In this document: positions 34,770 to 42,923 of the stretch, piece by piece
How positions within the stretch are numbered: the stretch's first letter is position 1
Layout: each line of letters opens with the position of its first letter
Source: Dechloromonas sp.
GTDB taxonomy: Bacteria; Pseudomonadota; Gammaproteobacteria; Burkholderiales; Rhodocyclaceae
Length of the DNA: 64,000 nt
Assembly: GCA_011391255.1 (NCBI GenBank)
Contig: JAABQV010000008.1
Location: 1-64,000, forward strand
Reading direction: 5' to 3'
Notes under the pieces: model-generated
What the model was told of the DNA's origin: nothing
The model's input: the letters and a program-made list of their open reading frames with translations, nothing else
Databases searched by the model: none
Program-made: the position numbers and the translations under genes

Positions 34770-37504
34770 CACAGCAACGTCCAGACGAAAACCCTGAAAA
34801 GCACGCACACGGGGATTCGATTCGTCGGCAGGCGGCACGGCGCCTCGCTGTTGTTTCGTTCTTGTTGGTTACATTGATCCTGGCAATTGGCTTTAACAGT
34901 TTTTACACTCGCCAGGACCGTGAAATCGCACAGAAACATAAATCTACTGCCCAGTTCTACGCAGAGCGCATCCCAGCCACTGATGAAGAATGGCAGGCCT
35001 TGGCCGAGCGTACTAAAACCCGTATCGAATTTCTCCGCTTCCTTGAAGAGACTGGCAGCGATCGTTGGTCTCGCTTCACCGCTTTTCTGACAGCACAGGG
35101 CGAATTTGCCGATTACGGAAATCTGTTTGTTCTCGGCAGCGACGGCAACGTACTTTATCGATATGGTGAAATAGCGCAGGGCATCACCAATCTCGCACCG
35201 CTCTTGGCTTCTGGCTGGCATGGAGATGCCGGACGTCACGAATTGTTCCGGGTTCTCACTACGACCCTATGGCTGGGCGCGGCGGGTGGCGAGGGCAAAC
35301 TGGTATTGCTGCGCAGCGTCGACAATTCAACCCTAAGCAAGCTGGCAGTTCCAGAAGTAGACTTGGTCTTGCTCCTCAATGGCCAAGCACTAGCCAGCAG
35401 CGACCCCGACAACACAACCCCGGTATACAGCGACAAATCCGACGGCAAGCTGATTACTGAAGGATCTCGTGCAATCATCCAGTCCACGATCAGCTGGCCC
35501 GGCCCGCCAGGGTCGCCACAACTTCTGATTCGCCGCGAATTCCACGACAGCTTCCCGCTACCGGAGTTTCTCTTGCGCCCGGCCGCCGCCATTGTTTTGT
35601 CAGTCGTCCTGGTGCTGCTGGGTCTCGGCGGCTGGCTGCGCAAAACCGTCATGCGTATAGAGTCTTTAACCGCTGCCTTGAAGCAGTACCGCCTCGACGG
35701 CAAAACCAGCCAGGCCGAACAGGAAATGCAGCCAGCGCATAGCCGGCCAGATGAGATTCATGAAGTGGGCGATGCACTGATCGATCTGATGCTTTCGGTC
35801 GATGCGCGCGATAGCGAGCAGCGCGCCTATCTCGACACCCTTTCGCTCCTTGATGAGGCGATCCTTGAACTGGATTGCGAGGGCAACATTCGTATGGCCA
35901 GCCCAGGCTGGCAGCGCCTTGTCCGCCGCCAGGAGGAGGCTGTCGGGCGCAAACTGGCTGACTACGTTCACGAAGACGATCGCGCCGTCCTGCACCAAAT
36001 GTGCAACGCTTTCATTCGCGGAGAAAAGGAACAGGGGCAAGCCCGTCTGCGTCTGCGTAGCGAGGTCAGTGGCCAGGAACAATGGGTCGAATGCCGCTTT
36101 GTCGCCCGCCCTGATGAGGCTGGCCAGATCGCGGGGTCGCGCGGCGTTTTGCGCGATATCACCCAGACCTATCTGCACGAGAAGCAGATTTCACACATGG
36201 CACTGCACGATGCCCTGACTGACTTGCCCAACCGCGTACTGCTCGAAGACCGGATCAAAGTTTCGCTGCGCATGGCCAAGCGCAGTCAGCGCAAGGTGGC
36301 TGTCTGTTTTATCGACCTTGATCACTTCAAGAACGTCAACGACAATCTCGGCCACAAGGCGGGAGACAGGCTACTGCTGGCTTTTGCCCAGCAGGTTCGC
36401 AAACTGATGCGTGAAGGCGACACCTTGTCGCGCTGGGGTGGCGATGAGTTTGTGTTGCTGCTGCCGGAACTGCTTTCGCCCGATGATGTGCGCGAAGTGC
36501 TGCAAAAAGTGATGGAATCGTTCAAAAAGCCACTGCAGCTTGATGAAGTTGATTTCGTCCTGACCTTCAGCATCGGCGTCAGCCTGTTCCCGGATGACGG
36601 GCAGGAAGTAGAAATCCTGCTTTCACAGGCCGATCGTGCGCTGTTTTACGCCAAGGCACAGGGGCGGAATCAGGCCTGCCTGTTTGGAGAAATTGCCGCC
36701 AAAGGCAGTGGGCGCTCGGAGCTCTATCTCCAGAACAAGCTGGCTGAAGCCGTCGCGAACGAACGTATTGAAGCCTGGTTCCAACCGCTGGTTGATGCGC
36801 GTAGTGGCGAATGTGTCGGTGTCGAAGTGCTGGCACGCTGGAACGACCCTGAACACGGCTGGGTTAGCCCGGCCACCTTTATCCCGATGGCCGAAAGCCT
36901 CGGCCTGATACGCGACCTTGGCCGCCAGATCTGGCTACAGGCACTTGGAGCAGCGCAGACTTGGCGGGAAAAGGGCTACAAACTGAAGATTGCGGTCAAC
37001 ATCTCAAAACGCCAATTATTTTCACCGCACCTGACCGAACAACTGCTCGGCCAGCTCTCCCTGCACGGCCTGGTGCCGAAAGACATCGTGCTGGAAATCA
37101 CCGAAAGCGTTGCCGTGCTTGACGCCGCCAACACCGCAGAGCAGTTGGCGACACTCAACCAGGCCGGCTTCCGGATTGCCGTTGATGACTTCGGCACCGG
37201 CTACTCCTCGCTGTCGCAATTACACGAATTACCAGCCGACGAACTCAAGATCGACATCTCCTTCGTACGCCGCATCCACGAACCGGCCGGCCGTTCAATG
37301 GTACAAGCCATCATTCAGCTAGCACAAGCGCTCAAACTGGAAACCATCGCCGAAGGTGTCGAGGACGAAGCCACCGCAGCCATCCTGCGTGAGCTGGGTG
37401 CCGATGTATTACAGGGCTACCACTTCGCCAAACCCATGCCGCGCGAGGCACTGACTGCCTGGATAGCTGCCTCGGTCAGCAATTCGCCAAAGCAAGGCGG
37501 CTAA
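34766..37504 (+). CDS. Membrane GGDEF-EAL protein with periplasmic sensor and PAS domain
   Basis: This is a 912-residue c-di-GMP protein. A first membrane span lies at about 28-48, a periplasmic domain at ~50-265, a second span at ~270-292, then a HAMP-like linker, PAS at ~355-470, a GGDEF domain with an intact GGDEF at ~558, and an EAL domain with EVL in place of EAL at ~687, plus DDFGTGYSS and EGVE. The key Glu is kept, so both activities are possible. Its promoter probably lay before the truncated binding-protein gene and may be lost. It stands between nifE and nifN. Confidence 0.92.
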   Translation: MTQQRPDENPEKHAHGDSIRRQAARRLAVVSFLLVTLILAIGFNSFYTRQDREIAQKHKSTAQFYAERIPATDEEWQALAERTKTRIEFLRFLEETGSDRWSRFTAFLTAQGEFADYGNLFVLGSDGNVLYRYGEIAQGITNLAPLLASGWHGDAGRHELFRVLTTTLWLGAAGGEGKLVLLRSVDNSTLSKLAVPEVDLVLLLNGQALASSDPDNTTPVYSDKSDGKLITEGSRAIIQSTISWPGPPGSPQLLIRREFHDSFPLPEFLLRPAAAIVLSVVLVLLGLGGWLRKTVMRIESLTAALKQYRLDGKTSQAEQEMQPAHSRPDEIHEVGDALIDLMLSVDARDSEQRAYLDTLSLLDEAILELDCEGNIRMASPGWQRLVRRQEEAVGRKLADYVHEDDRAVLHQMCNAFIRGEKEQGQARLRLRSEVSGQEQWVECRFVARPDEAGQIAGSRGVLRDITQTYLHEKQISHMALHDALTDLPNRVLLEDRIKVSLRMAKRSQRKVAVCFIDLDHFKNVNDNLGHKAGDRLLLAFAQQVRKLMREGDTLSRWGGDEFVLLLPELLSPDDVREVLQKVMESFKKPLQLDEVDFVLTFSIGVSLFPDDGQEVEILLSQADRALFYAKAQGRNQACLFGEIAAKGSGRSELYLQNKLAEAVANERIEAWFQPLVDARSGECVGVEVLARWNDPEHGWVSPATFIPMAESLGLIRDLGRQIWLQALGAAQTWREKGYKLKIAVNISKRQLFSPHLTEQLLGQLSLHGLVPKDIVLEITESVAVLDAANTAEQLATLNQAGFRIAVDDFGTGYSSLSQLHELPADELKIDISFVRRIHEPAGRSMVQAIIQLAQALKLETIAEGVEDEATAAILRELGADVLQGYHFAKPMPREALTAWIAASVSNSPKQGG

Positions 37505-37590
37505 AGCAGATACTCACGAACATGCCTTGCCGGGATGTCATCAAGCAGTTTTGCGAGTTTGTCTAAAAAATTCAGCGCTGATCTTCTCCT

Positions 37591-38175
37591 CTAATTGGCC
37601 AGCGCCGCCTCAATTTCGGCGAAGTTCTGCGGCAGGTCGAAACCAAGCACTGGAACACCCAGCAAGCGCCCAATCTGGGTCGCCGAAAATATCCCGCGCA
37701 GACGAGGAGCTCCCGTTACCGGATCAATGTCCTCAACCATAATGTGCTGACGACCGAGCGCCTTCAGGGCGTCGAGCACATCAATCACACGGGCGCTCAA
37801 GACCTCGGAAAGATGCAAGGTGTCGATATTGGCCAACGGACACATCAGGTCGCGAACGGTCAGGTCAGCGCGTGTGCTGCCGCGAGCCAGGGCGACCTGG
37901 ATCGGCTTTTCACCGAGAACGTCGCGGGCGGTGATCAAGCCTTCAAGCCGCTCGTTGTGCCCGGTCACCAGCAGCAGGCGAACGCCGCGCGAGATCATGA
38001 TGGCATTGGCCGCAGCGACCGACGCATCGGGAGCAACCGTTACCGCGCTGACCCGACCGAAATCGGTCATGACCTCAATTGCTGGCGACTCGGCGCCAAC
38101 CAGATTGAAACCCGAAGCACTCAGGTTGGCATTTTGCGAAAGCTTGTGGGTGCGGAGCTTGCTGGGAATTAGCAT
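37591..38175 (-). CDS. CBS-domain pair protein
   Basis: This protein is 194 residues from the ATG at 38175, which is well placed behind GAAGGA; an ATG five codons upstream has a poorer site. Two CBS motifs: VTVAPDASVAAANAIMISRGVRLLLVT with GLITARDVLGEKP, then LHLSEVLSARVIDVLDALKALGRQHIMV with LRGIFSATQIGRLLG. CBS pairs bind adenine nucleotides and act as energy sensors. It has no fused effector domain. It reads away from nifN and shares its upstream region. A nif role is unproven. Confidence 0.85.
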   Translation of the reverse strand: MLIPSKLRTHKLSQNANLSASGFNLVGAESPAIEVMTDFGRVSAVTVAPDASVAAANAIMISRGVRLLLVTGHNERLEGLITARDVLGEKPIQVALARGSTRADLTVRDLMCPLANIDTLHLSEVLSARVIDVLDALKALGRQHIMVEDIDPVTGAPRLRGIFSATQIGRLLGVPVLGFDLPQNFAEIEAALAN

Positions 38176-38336
38176 TAATCGATCCTTCATTCAGTCGCCA
38201 AAGAGGGAAGCGCTGCGGTCAACAGGGTATTCGAGCCCGTATTCTCCTTCGATACAGTATTCGGAGAATTGTTCCGCTTGACAGAAGCCAGAGGGAAAAC
38301 CCTGACAGTCGGTAACTTTCCTTTTTCGCCTCGGAT

Positions 38337-38352
38337 TGTTGCTTTTCCTACA
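38337..38352 (+). promoter_or_regulatory. Possible NifA site upstream of nifN
   Basis: TGTTGCTTTTCCTACA fits TGT-N10-ACA but lacks the CG...CG core of the other four sites. Its position, 44 bp before the -24 element, equals that at nifE and fdx. Confidence 0.55.
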
Positions 38353-38396
38353 AAGAAATCATTCGGCAACCCGTTGTTTTTATTTAATTAGTCGCT

Positions 38397-38412
38397 TGGC
38401 GCGTTCCTTGCT
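38397..38412 (+). promoter_or_regulatory. Sigma-54 promoter of nifN
   Basis: TGGCGCGTTCCTTGCT: -24 GG and -12 GC with exact spacing and TTGCT. It lies 34 bp before the nifN ATG. It means nifN does not depend on read-through from nifE. Confidence 0.82.
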
Positions 38413-38446
38413 GAGAAGTAGCCAATCTCAATAAGGCGATGTCCAA

Positions 38447-39856
38447 ATGGCTGAAATCATCCATTCCAAGAAGGCGCTGGCGGTTAATCCGCTCAAGGTT
38501 AGCCAGACGATTGGCGCTTCGCTGGTTTTTCTCGGCCTGAATCGCAGCCTGCCACTGATGCATGGCTCGCAGGGATGTACGGCGTTCGGCAAGGTGTTTT
38601 TCGTGCGCCATTTTCGCGAGCCGATTCCGCTGCAAACAACGGCGATGGATCAGGTGTCGAGCATCATGGGTGCCGACGAGAACGTCATTGAGGCGCTGCG
38701 CACGCTGTCAGACAAGAGCAAGCCGGACATCATCGGTCTCGTCACCACCGGCCTTTCGGAAACGCAGGGCTGCGACATCCGGCGCTCGGTGCGCGAGTTT
38801 CGCGCGGCGCATCCGGAGTTTGACCACGTTGCCGTGGTCCCGGTAAATACGCCAGATTATGTTGGCTGCCTGGAAAGCGGATACGCGCTGGCGATTGAAT
38901 CGTTGATCGAAACCCTGGTGCCGGAAAGCCAGATTGCCGGCAAACGGCCCAAGCAAGTCAATGTGCTGGCTTCGGCAATGCTGACGCCGGGCGATATCGA
39001 GGCGATCAAGGAATGGGTGGAGGCTTTTGGCCTGCGCGCGATTGTCGTGCCGGATGTCGGTGATTCACTCGACGGCCATCTGGTCGAAGCCGAAACCTCT
39101 TCGCTGACCATCGGTGGCACGCCGCGCACAGAAATCGAGATCATGGGCGAGTCGACCGCAACACTCGTCATCGGGCCTTCGCTGAACAAGGCGGCGAACA
39201 TTTTGCAGGCGCGCACCGGTGTGCCCGACTATCGCTTCAATGGCCTGATGGGGCTGGATGACTGCGACGCCTTTACACAGGCGCTGGCCGAGATTTCCGG
39301 CCAGCCGGTGCCGGCGCGCATCGAGCGCCAGCGCGCCCAGTTGCAGGATGCGATGGTCGATTGCCATTTCATGATCGGCTTTGTTCGTGTCGCACTGGCT
39401 GCCGACCCTGATCTGCTCGGCATGCAGGTTCGCTTTCTGACCAGCATGGGTGCCGAAATCGTCAGCGCCGTGACGACCCACAAGCATGAAAGCCTGGCGG
39501 CGCTACCGGTTGCCAGGGTCATCGTCGGCGATCTGGAAGATATGGAGAAAGAAGCACGGGCGGCTGATGCGCAGTTGGTGATCGCTAACTCACACGCTGC
39601 CGAAACGGCGCAGCGCCTCGGTTTGCCGCTGCTGCGCGCCGGCTTTCCGCAATACGACTTTGTGGGCGGTTACGCCCGCACCTGGGTGGGCTACCGCGGC
39701 ACGCGGCAGACCCTGTTCGATCTTGCCAACCTGATGCTGGGACAACACCATGACCTCGAACCCTACAAATCAATTTACTGGGGCGACGACCGAGACGACC
39801 TCGGCGTCGGCAAGCCAAATGTCATCTCGTCGTCTGCAGTTGGTCTGGTCCATTAA
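38447..39856 (+). CDS. nifN: FeMo-cofactor scaffold subunit NifN
   Basis: This is a 469-residue protein of the nitrogenase beta-like family. Key parts are [28 protein letters not shown] near the start, [34 protein letters not shown], and [33 protein letters not shown] near the end. It pairs with NifE as the FeMo-co scaffold. It has its own sigma-54 promoter and heads nifN-nifX-rseC-like-DUF269-DUF683-fdxB. Its 3' end overlaps nifX. Confidence 0.96.
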   Translation: MAEIIHSKKALAVNPLKVSQTIGASLVFLGLNRSLPLMHGSQGCTAFGKVFFVRHFREPIPLQTTAMDQVSSIMGADENVIEALRTLSDKSKPDIIGLVTTGLSETQGCDIRRSVREFRAAHPEFDHVAVVPVNTPDYVGCLESGYALAIESLIETLVPESQIAGKRPKQVNVLASAMLTPGDIEAIKEWVEAFGLRAIVVPDVGDSLDGHLVEAETSSLTIGGTPRTEIEIMGESTATLVIGPSLNKAANILQARTGVPDYRFNGLMGLDDCDAFTQALAEISGQPVPARIERQRAQLQDAMVDCHFMIGFVRVALAADPDLLGMQVRFLTSMGAEIVSAVTTHKHESLAALPVARVIVGDLEDMEKEARAADAQLVIANSHAAETAQRLGLPLLRAGFPQYDFVGGYARTWVGYRGTRQTLFDLANLMLGQHHDLEPYKSIYWGDDRDDLGVGKPNVISSSAVGLVH

Positions 39857-40304
39857 GCCGGAAACGCAAACTGTGATCAAGGTTGCCTTCGCCTCGACCG
39901 ACCGCACGCGGGTCAATCAGCACTTTGGCGCCGCCGAGGGTTTTGTGATTTATGAAGTGACGCCGGACAAGGCAACTTTGGTCGGCGTTGGCGAGTTTGC
40001 CGAAGAGGCGATGGATGGCAATGAAGACAAGCTGACGGCGAAGGTTGATTTCCTTGCCGGCTGTGCTGCCGTCTATGTCATGGCGATCGGCGCCTCGGCG
40101 ATCAAGAAACTGATGGCCAAGGGCATCCAGCCGATCCGCGTTGATGAGGTTGATGCGGTCGACGACCTTTTGGGGCAGATTTCTTCGGCGATGAGCGAAG
40201 GTGGCGTGGCCTGGATCGACCGCGCGATTGCCGCCCAGACCAAGGCCAAGATCAAGACTGAAGATCGCTTTGCCAGCATGGCAGCGGAAGGGTGGGAAGG
40301 ATGA
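39819..40304 (+). CDS. nifX: FeMo-cofactor precursor carrier NifX
   Basis: The protein is about 161 residues from the chosen ATG. RRLQLV is the usual short NifX lead-in, then [29 protein letters not shown] with the HFG ligand site and [24 protein letters not shown]. It carries NifB-co and the NifEN-derived precursor. The start is uncertain: ATG 39819 overlaps nifN by 38 bp and fits family length, while ATG 39750 overlaps by 107 bp and adds a Thr/Ser-rich lead of 23 residues. Confidence 0.92.
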   Translation: MSSRRLQLVWSIKPETQTVIKVAFASTDRTRVNQHFGAAEGFVIYEVTPDKATLVGVGEFAEEAMDGNEDKLTAKVDFLAGCAAVYVMAIGASAIKKLMAKGIQPIRVDEVDAVDDLLGQISSAMSEGGVAWIDRAIAAQTKAKIKTEDRFASMAAEGWEG

Positions 40305-40768
40305 GCGCCCAGATGATCGAACACCGTGGCATCGTCCAGCAGGTTGCCGACGGCCAGGCGATTGTCGCCATGGAAACCGCCGGCTGTTCTTCCTGCGGCC
40401 AGGGCGGCAGTTGCGGCATTGGCAAGATGGCCAGCGGCCGCCCGGCGACCCTGCTCACGCTACCGGTCAGCGGCGAGATCAAGGTCGGCGATGTGGTGAT
40501 GATCGGCCTGCCGCAAAGCAAGCTGACTTTTTCAGCGTTGCTCGGTTATCTCTTCCCGGCCTTTGCGATGATTTTTGGCGCCTGGCTGGGCGCCGCTTTT
40601 GATGGCAGCGACGGCGCCACCGCGCTCGGCGCGATTGCCGGATTTCTTGGTGCATTGAGCATCGCCCGCCTGTTGATCGGCCTGCTTCCCGGACTCATGC
40701 CGACCCCGCAATTAATCCCCATTTCACAGCAAGCCAACGCATTCCCCAAGGAGCAATACCATGACTGA
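40301..40768 (+). CDS. RseC/SoxR-reducing-type membrane protein inside the nif operon
   Basis: The 155-residue protein has an N-terminal cytoplasmic domain with a Cys cluster (CSSCGQGGSCGI, about 29-40) and two membrane helices (about 80-100 and 105-130), the plan of RseC. RseC proteins act with Rnf-like complexes in keeping SoxR reduced in E. coli. Here the gene overlaps the nifX stop (ATGA) and precedes DUF269, while an rnf operon lies 15 kb away, so a link between Rnf electron flow and nitrogenase is an attractive inference. Confidence 0.85.
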   Translation: MSAQMIEHRGIVQQVADGQAIVAMETAGCSSCGQGGSCGIGKMASGRPATLLTLPVSGEIKVGDVVMIGLPQSKLTFSALLGYLFPAFAMIFGAWLGAAFDGSDGATALGAIAGFLGALSIARLLIGLLPGLMPTPQLIPISQQANAFPKEQYHD

Positions 40769-41222
40769 AGCCGTCGCCGCCGATCCCATTTTTCAAACCG
40801 ATTTCGTCAAGGAAATGGCCCGCCAGATGCGCGCCCTGGACACCTACGGCACCTACGCCGGCTGGACGGTCGAAAAGATTCTCGACCCTTACATTCTGAC
40901 CAAGGAACGCAAGGCCAACATCCCGCTGATTGGCGACCCTGACGACGAGACGATTTCCCGCGTCAAAGCCTTCTACAACGCGATTGCCGTGCTGATCGAG
41001 AAGGAATGCAAACTGCTCGCCGTGCCGCTGGTGCACCTGACGCATGAAGGCTTTGGCCGCGCCCTGATCACCGTCGGCAAACTGGTTGCCGTTGATCGTA
41101 CCCTGCGCGACGTGCATCGCTTCGGCTTTGCCAGCTTGTCGAAGATGAAGGACGAGTCGGACAAGATTCTCAGCGTCGCCATCGAGCGCATCGGCCAGCA
41201 CCCGGCCGTCGCCGGACTTTGA
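40761..41222 (+). CDS. NifX-associated protein, DUF269 family
   Basis: This 153-residue protein matches the DUF269 family found next to nifX: FVKEMARQMRALDTYGTYAGW, DPYILTKERKANIPLIGDPDDETISRVKAFYNAIAVLIEKE, and late GRALITVGKLVAVDRTLRDVHRFGF. It is conserved in diazotrophs, with a molecular role in cofactor maturation not settled. The start follows AAGGAG, and it overlaps the preceding gene by 8 bp. Confidence 0.92.
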   Translation: MTEAVAADPIFQTDFVKEMARQMRALDTYGTYAGWTVEKILDPYILTKERKANIPLIGDPDDETISRVKAFYNAIAVLIEKECKLLAVPLVHLTHEGFGRALITVGKLVAVDRTLRDVHRFGFASLSKMKDESDKILSVAIERIGQHPAVAGL

Positions 41223-41236
41223 TTGACGGAGGCAGC

Positions 41237-41455
41237 ATGTCGGACGAAGAAATCGCCGCCCTCGACAAGGAAGTCAAAAAGCTCAAGCGGATCGCTTCCG
41301 AAAAAGCCTCCGAGATGCACGACCTCGTGGAAGACCGCCTGCCGGCGGCCTATCACGAGATTCCCGGCATCGCCCAATCCACCTTTGACGCCTGCCAGGC
41401 CTGGGCTGAAGCCACTGCCCGCCTGGCCGCAGCCCAGAAAGGAATAACAGCATGA
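41237..41455 (+). CDS. Small DUF683 (CCE_0567-type) nif-associated protein
   Basis: This is a 72-residue helical hairpin protein: EIAALDKEVKKLKRIASEKASEMHDLVEDRLPAAYHEIPGIAQST. Family members are small metal-associated helical proteins encoded beside DUF269 and nifX. The ATG at 41237 is behind GGAGG. The 3' end overlaps fdxB by 4 bp. Confidence 0.9.
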   Translation: MSDEEIAALDKEVKKLKRIASEKASEMHDLVEDRLPAAYHEIPGIAQSTFDACQAWAEATARLAAAQKGITA

Positions 41456-41721
41456 TTACCGGACTAACCAAGGGCGGCACCGAATGGACGCCGCAATTCG
41501 CTATCGAACTCGACCAATCCAAGTGCATCGGCTGCGGCCGCTGCTACAAGGTTTGTCCGCGCAACGTGCTAGACCTCGTCGAGCGCGAGCTGGATGACGA
41601 CAACGACGACGAAGATGACAACATGATGGTCATGTCGCTCGCCAATCCGGCCGACTGCATTGGCTGCGGCTCCTGCGGGCGCGTTTGCCCGAAGGATTGC
41701 TACACCTATGCACCCGCCTGA
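41452..41721 (+). CDS. fdxB: Nif-specific ferredoxin III FdxB
   Basis: This is an 89-residue 2[4Fe-4S] ferredoxin with CIGCGRCYKVCPRNVL and CIGCGSCGRVCPKDC. Between them lies an acidic run (about residues 47-56, Asp/Glu/Asn) typical of nif-type FdxB. It supplies electrons for cofactor assembly or nitrogenase. It overlaps both neighbours by a few bases, indicating tight translational coupling. Confidence 0.93.
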   Translation: MITGLTKGGTEWTPQFAIELDQSKCIGCGRCYKVCPRNVLDLVERELDDDNDDEDDNMMVMSLANPADCIGCGSCGRVCPKDCYTYAPA

Positions 41722-42049
41722 CCCGGCGCTGGGTGACGCCATCTGCGCCGCGATTCGCGGCCAGGTGACCAAGCTCGGGCTGACGATCGGCGACGAGCCG
41801 GTCTGGAGCGATGCCGTCTTTGCCGAACAGGCCGATCCCTTCTCACAGGAGATCAGCCTGATCGGCACCTGGCGCGGCAAGCAGCGTTACGGCACGGTGA
41901 CGATCTTCCCCGACGGGCGGATTTTTGCCGAATATCAGGTGTTATTGCCACACCCGGGCATGGCCGACAGCTATGTAGAATCGGTGCAAATCTGGGGTCG
42001 ACCGCAACAATTACGCGGCGAAGCCGTGATCGCCGGATTTGCCGCATAA
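41708..42049 (+). CDS. Unknown small protein downstream of fdxB
   Basis: This 113-residue protein is not recognised. ICAAIRGQVTKLGLTIGDEPVWSD is followed by a strand-rich part GTWRGKQRYGTVTIFPDGRIFAEYQVLLPHPG and a Gly/Ala-rich end. It has no membrane span and one Cys. The ATG lies inside fdxB (14-bp overlap) and its stop is directly before the next ATG. The position at the end of nifN-nifX-...-fdxB suggests a nitrogen-fixation role; the sequence alone does not show one. Confidence 0.75.
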   Translation: MHPPDPALGDAICAAIRGQVTKLGLTIGDEPVWSDAVFAEQADPFSQEISLIGTWRGKQRYGTVTIFPDGRIFAEYQVLLPHPGMADSYVESVQIWGRPQQLRGEAVIAGFAA

Positions 42050-42466
42050 ATGTCGCTTTTGCCACGCCTGATCCTGATCCACAAACAGAGCACCAGCGGC
42101 CGCGTGCGCTTTCTCTGCCTGAGTTCCGGCATTGTCGCCTTCAGCCCGCTGCCGCCGCTCGCCGCGCTGCGTGATGAAGACTACTCGCCGAAAATCCAGT
42201 TTCACCCGACCGCCGTCGTCCGCGAGGCGGAAGCTCAACTCGGCTTGCCCGAGGGCGCGATCGAGCCAGTTGCCGATTTTTCAGCCTGGGTCGATACGCC
42301 GGAGGGTGATATACCGTTACTGCTCGCTGCGTTCACCGGTATTGATCCACCCTTTGCGGCGGCCGAACGTACCAGTAGCCGTTTCATTTCGATGACCGAA
42401 TCGCGTCAGCTCAGCGAAGTCGAGCGCCACCTGCTGCGGCGTGCTTACGAACATGTCCTTGGTTGA
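42050..42466 (+). CDS. Unknown protein at the end of the nifN operon
   Basis: This 138-residue protein is not recognised. The N-terminus LLPRLILIHKQSTSGRVRFLCLSSG and IVAFSPLPPLAALRDEDYSPKIQFHPTAVVREAEAQLGLP suggest a small alpha/beta domain, with a C-terminal helical part ESRQLSEVERHLLRRAYEHVLG. Its ATG immediately follows the stop of the preceding gene, with no gap. A NifA site for the next operon begins 2 bp after its stop. Confidence 0.75.
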   Translation: MSLLPRLILIHKQSTSGRVRFLCLSSGIVAFSPLPPLAALRDEDYSPKIQFHPTAVVREAEAQLGLPEGAIEPVADFSAWVDTPEGDIPLLLAAFTGIDPPFAAAERTSSRFISMTESRQLSEVERHLLRRAYEHVLG

Positions 42467-42467
42467 T

Positions 42468-42483
42468 TGTCGCAAAAGCGACA
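42468..42483 (+). promoter_or_regulatory. NifA upstream activator site for iscA-nifU-nifS
   Basis: TGTCGCAAAAGCGACA fits TGT-N10-ACA and the long form TGTCG-N5-GCGACA. It lies 56 bp before the -24 element. Confidence 0.9.
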
Positions 42484-42539
42484 ACGCGTCACTGCGCAAC
42501 AAGTCAATTAATTCAGTCGCTTAAGAAAAGAACCCCGCA

Positions 42540-42555
42540 TGGCACAGGGCTTGCA
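42540..42555 (+). promoter_or_regulatory. Sigma-54 promoter of iscA-nifU-nifS
   Basis: TGGCACAGGGCTTGCA is a full match to TGGCAC-N5-TTGCW, 32 bp before the iscA-like start codon. Confidence 0.92.
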
Positions 42556-42587
42556 ATGAAGCTCCCATTACCTCTGGGAGAATCGCC

Positions 42588-42911
42588 ATGATCAATCTGA
42601 CCCCCGCTGCCGTTAAGGCTGTTCAACGTTTTATCCGTGGTTCCGAAACACCGGTCATCGGCCTGCGCCTGACCATTTCCGGTGGCGGCTGCTCCGGTTT
42701 GCAGTACGGCATGAAGCTCGAAGCCGAGAAGGCTGACGACGACTGGGAAATGGAAATCGACGGCGTCAAGCTGCTGGTCGATGCGATGACCATGCCGATG
42801 ATCGACAACGTCACCGTTGATTTTGTCGACACTTTGACCCACACCGGTTTCAAATTTGATAACCCGAATGCCAGCGCGCAGTGTTCCTGCGGCTCTTCAT
42901 TCTCAGTTTAA
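42588..42911 (+). CDS. iscA: Nif-type A-type Fe-S carrier (IscA/HesB family)
   Basis: This 107-residue protein has the three Cys of A-type carriers: GGGCSGLQYG and a C-terminal CSCGSSF, in a fold of ~100 residues (ITLTPAAVKAV-like start). It accepts and passes Fe-S clusters during nitrogenase maturation. It is the first gene behind a sigma-54 promoter and is followed after 12 bp by nifU. Confidence 0.92.
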   Translation: MINLTPAAVKAVQRFIRGSETPVIGLRLTISGGGCSGLQYGMKLEAEKADDDWEMEIDGVKLLVDAMTMPMIDNVTVDFVDTLTHTGFKFDNPNASAQCSCGSSFSV

Positions 42912-42923
42912 GGAGCGCACAGC

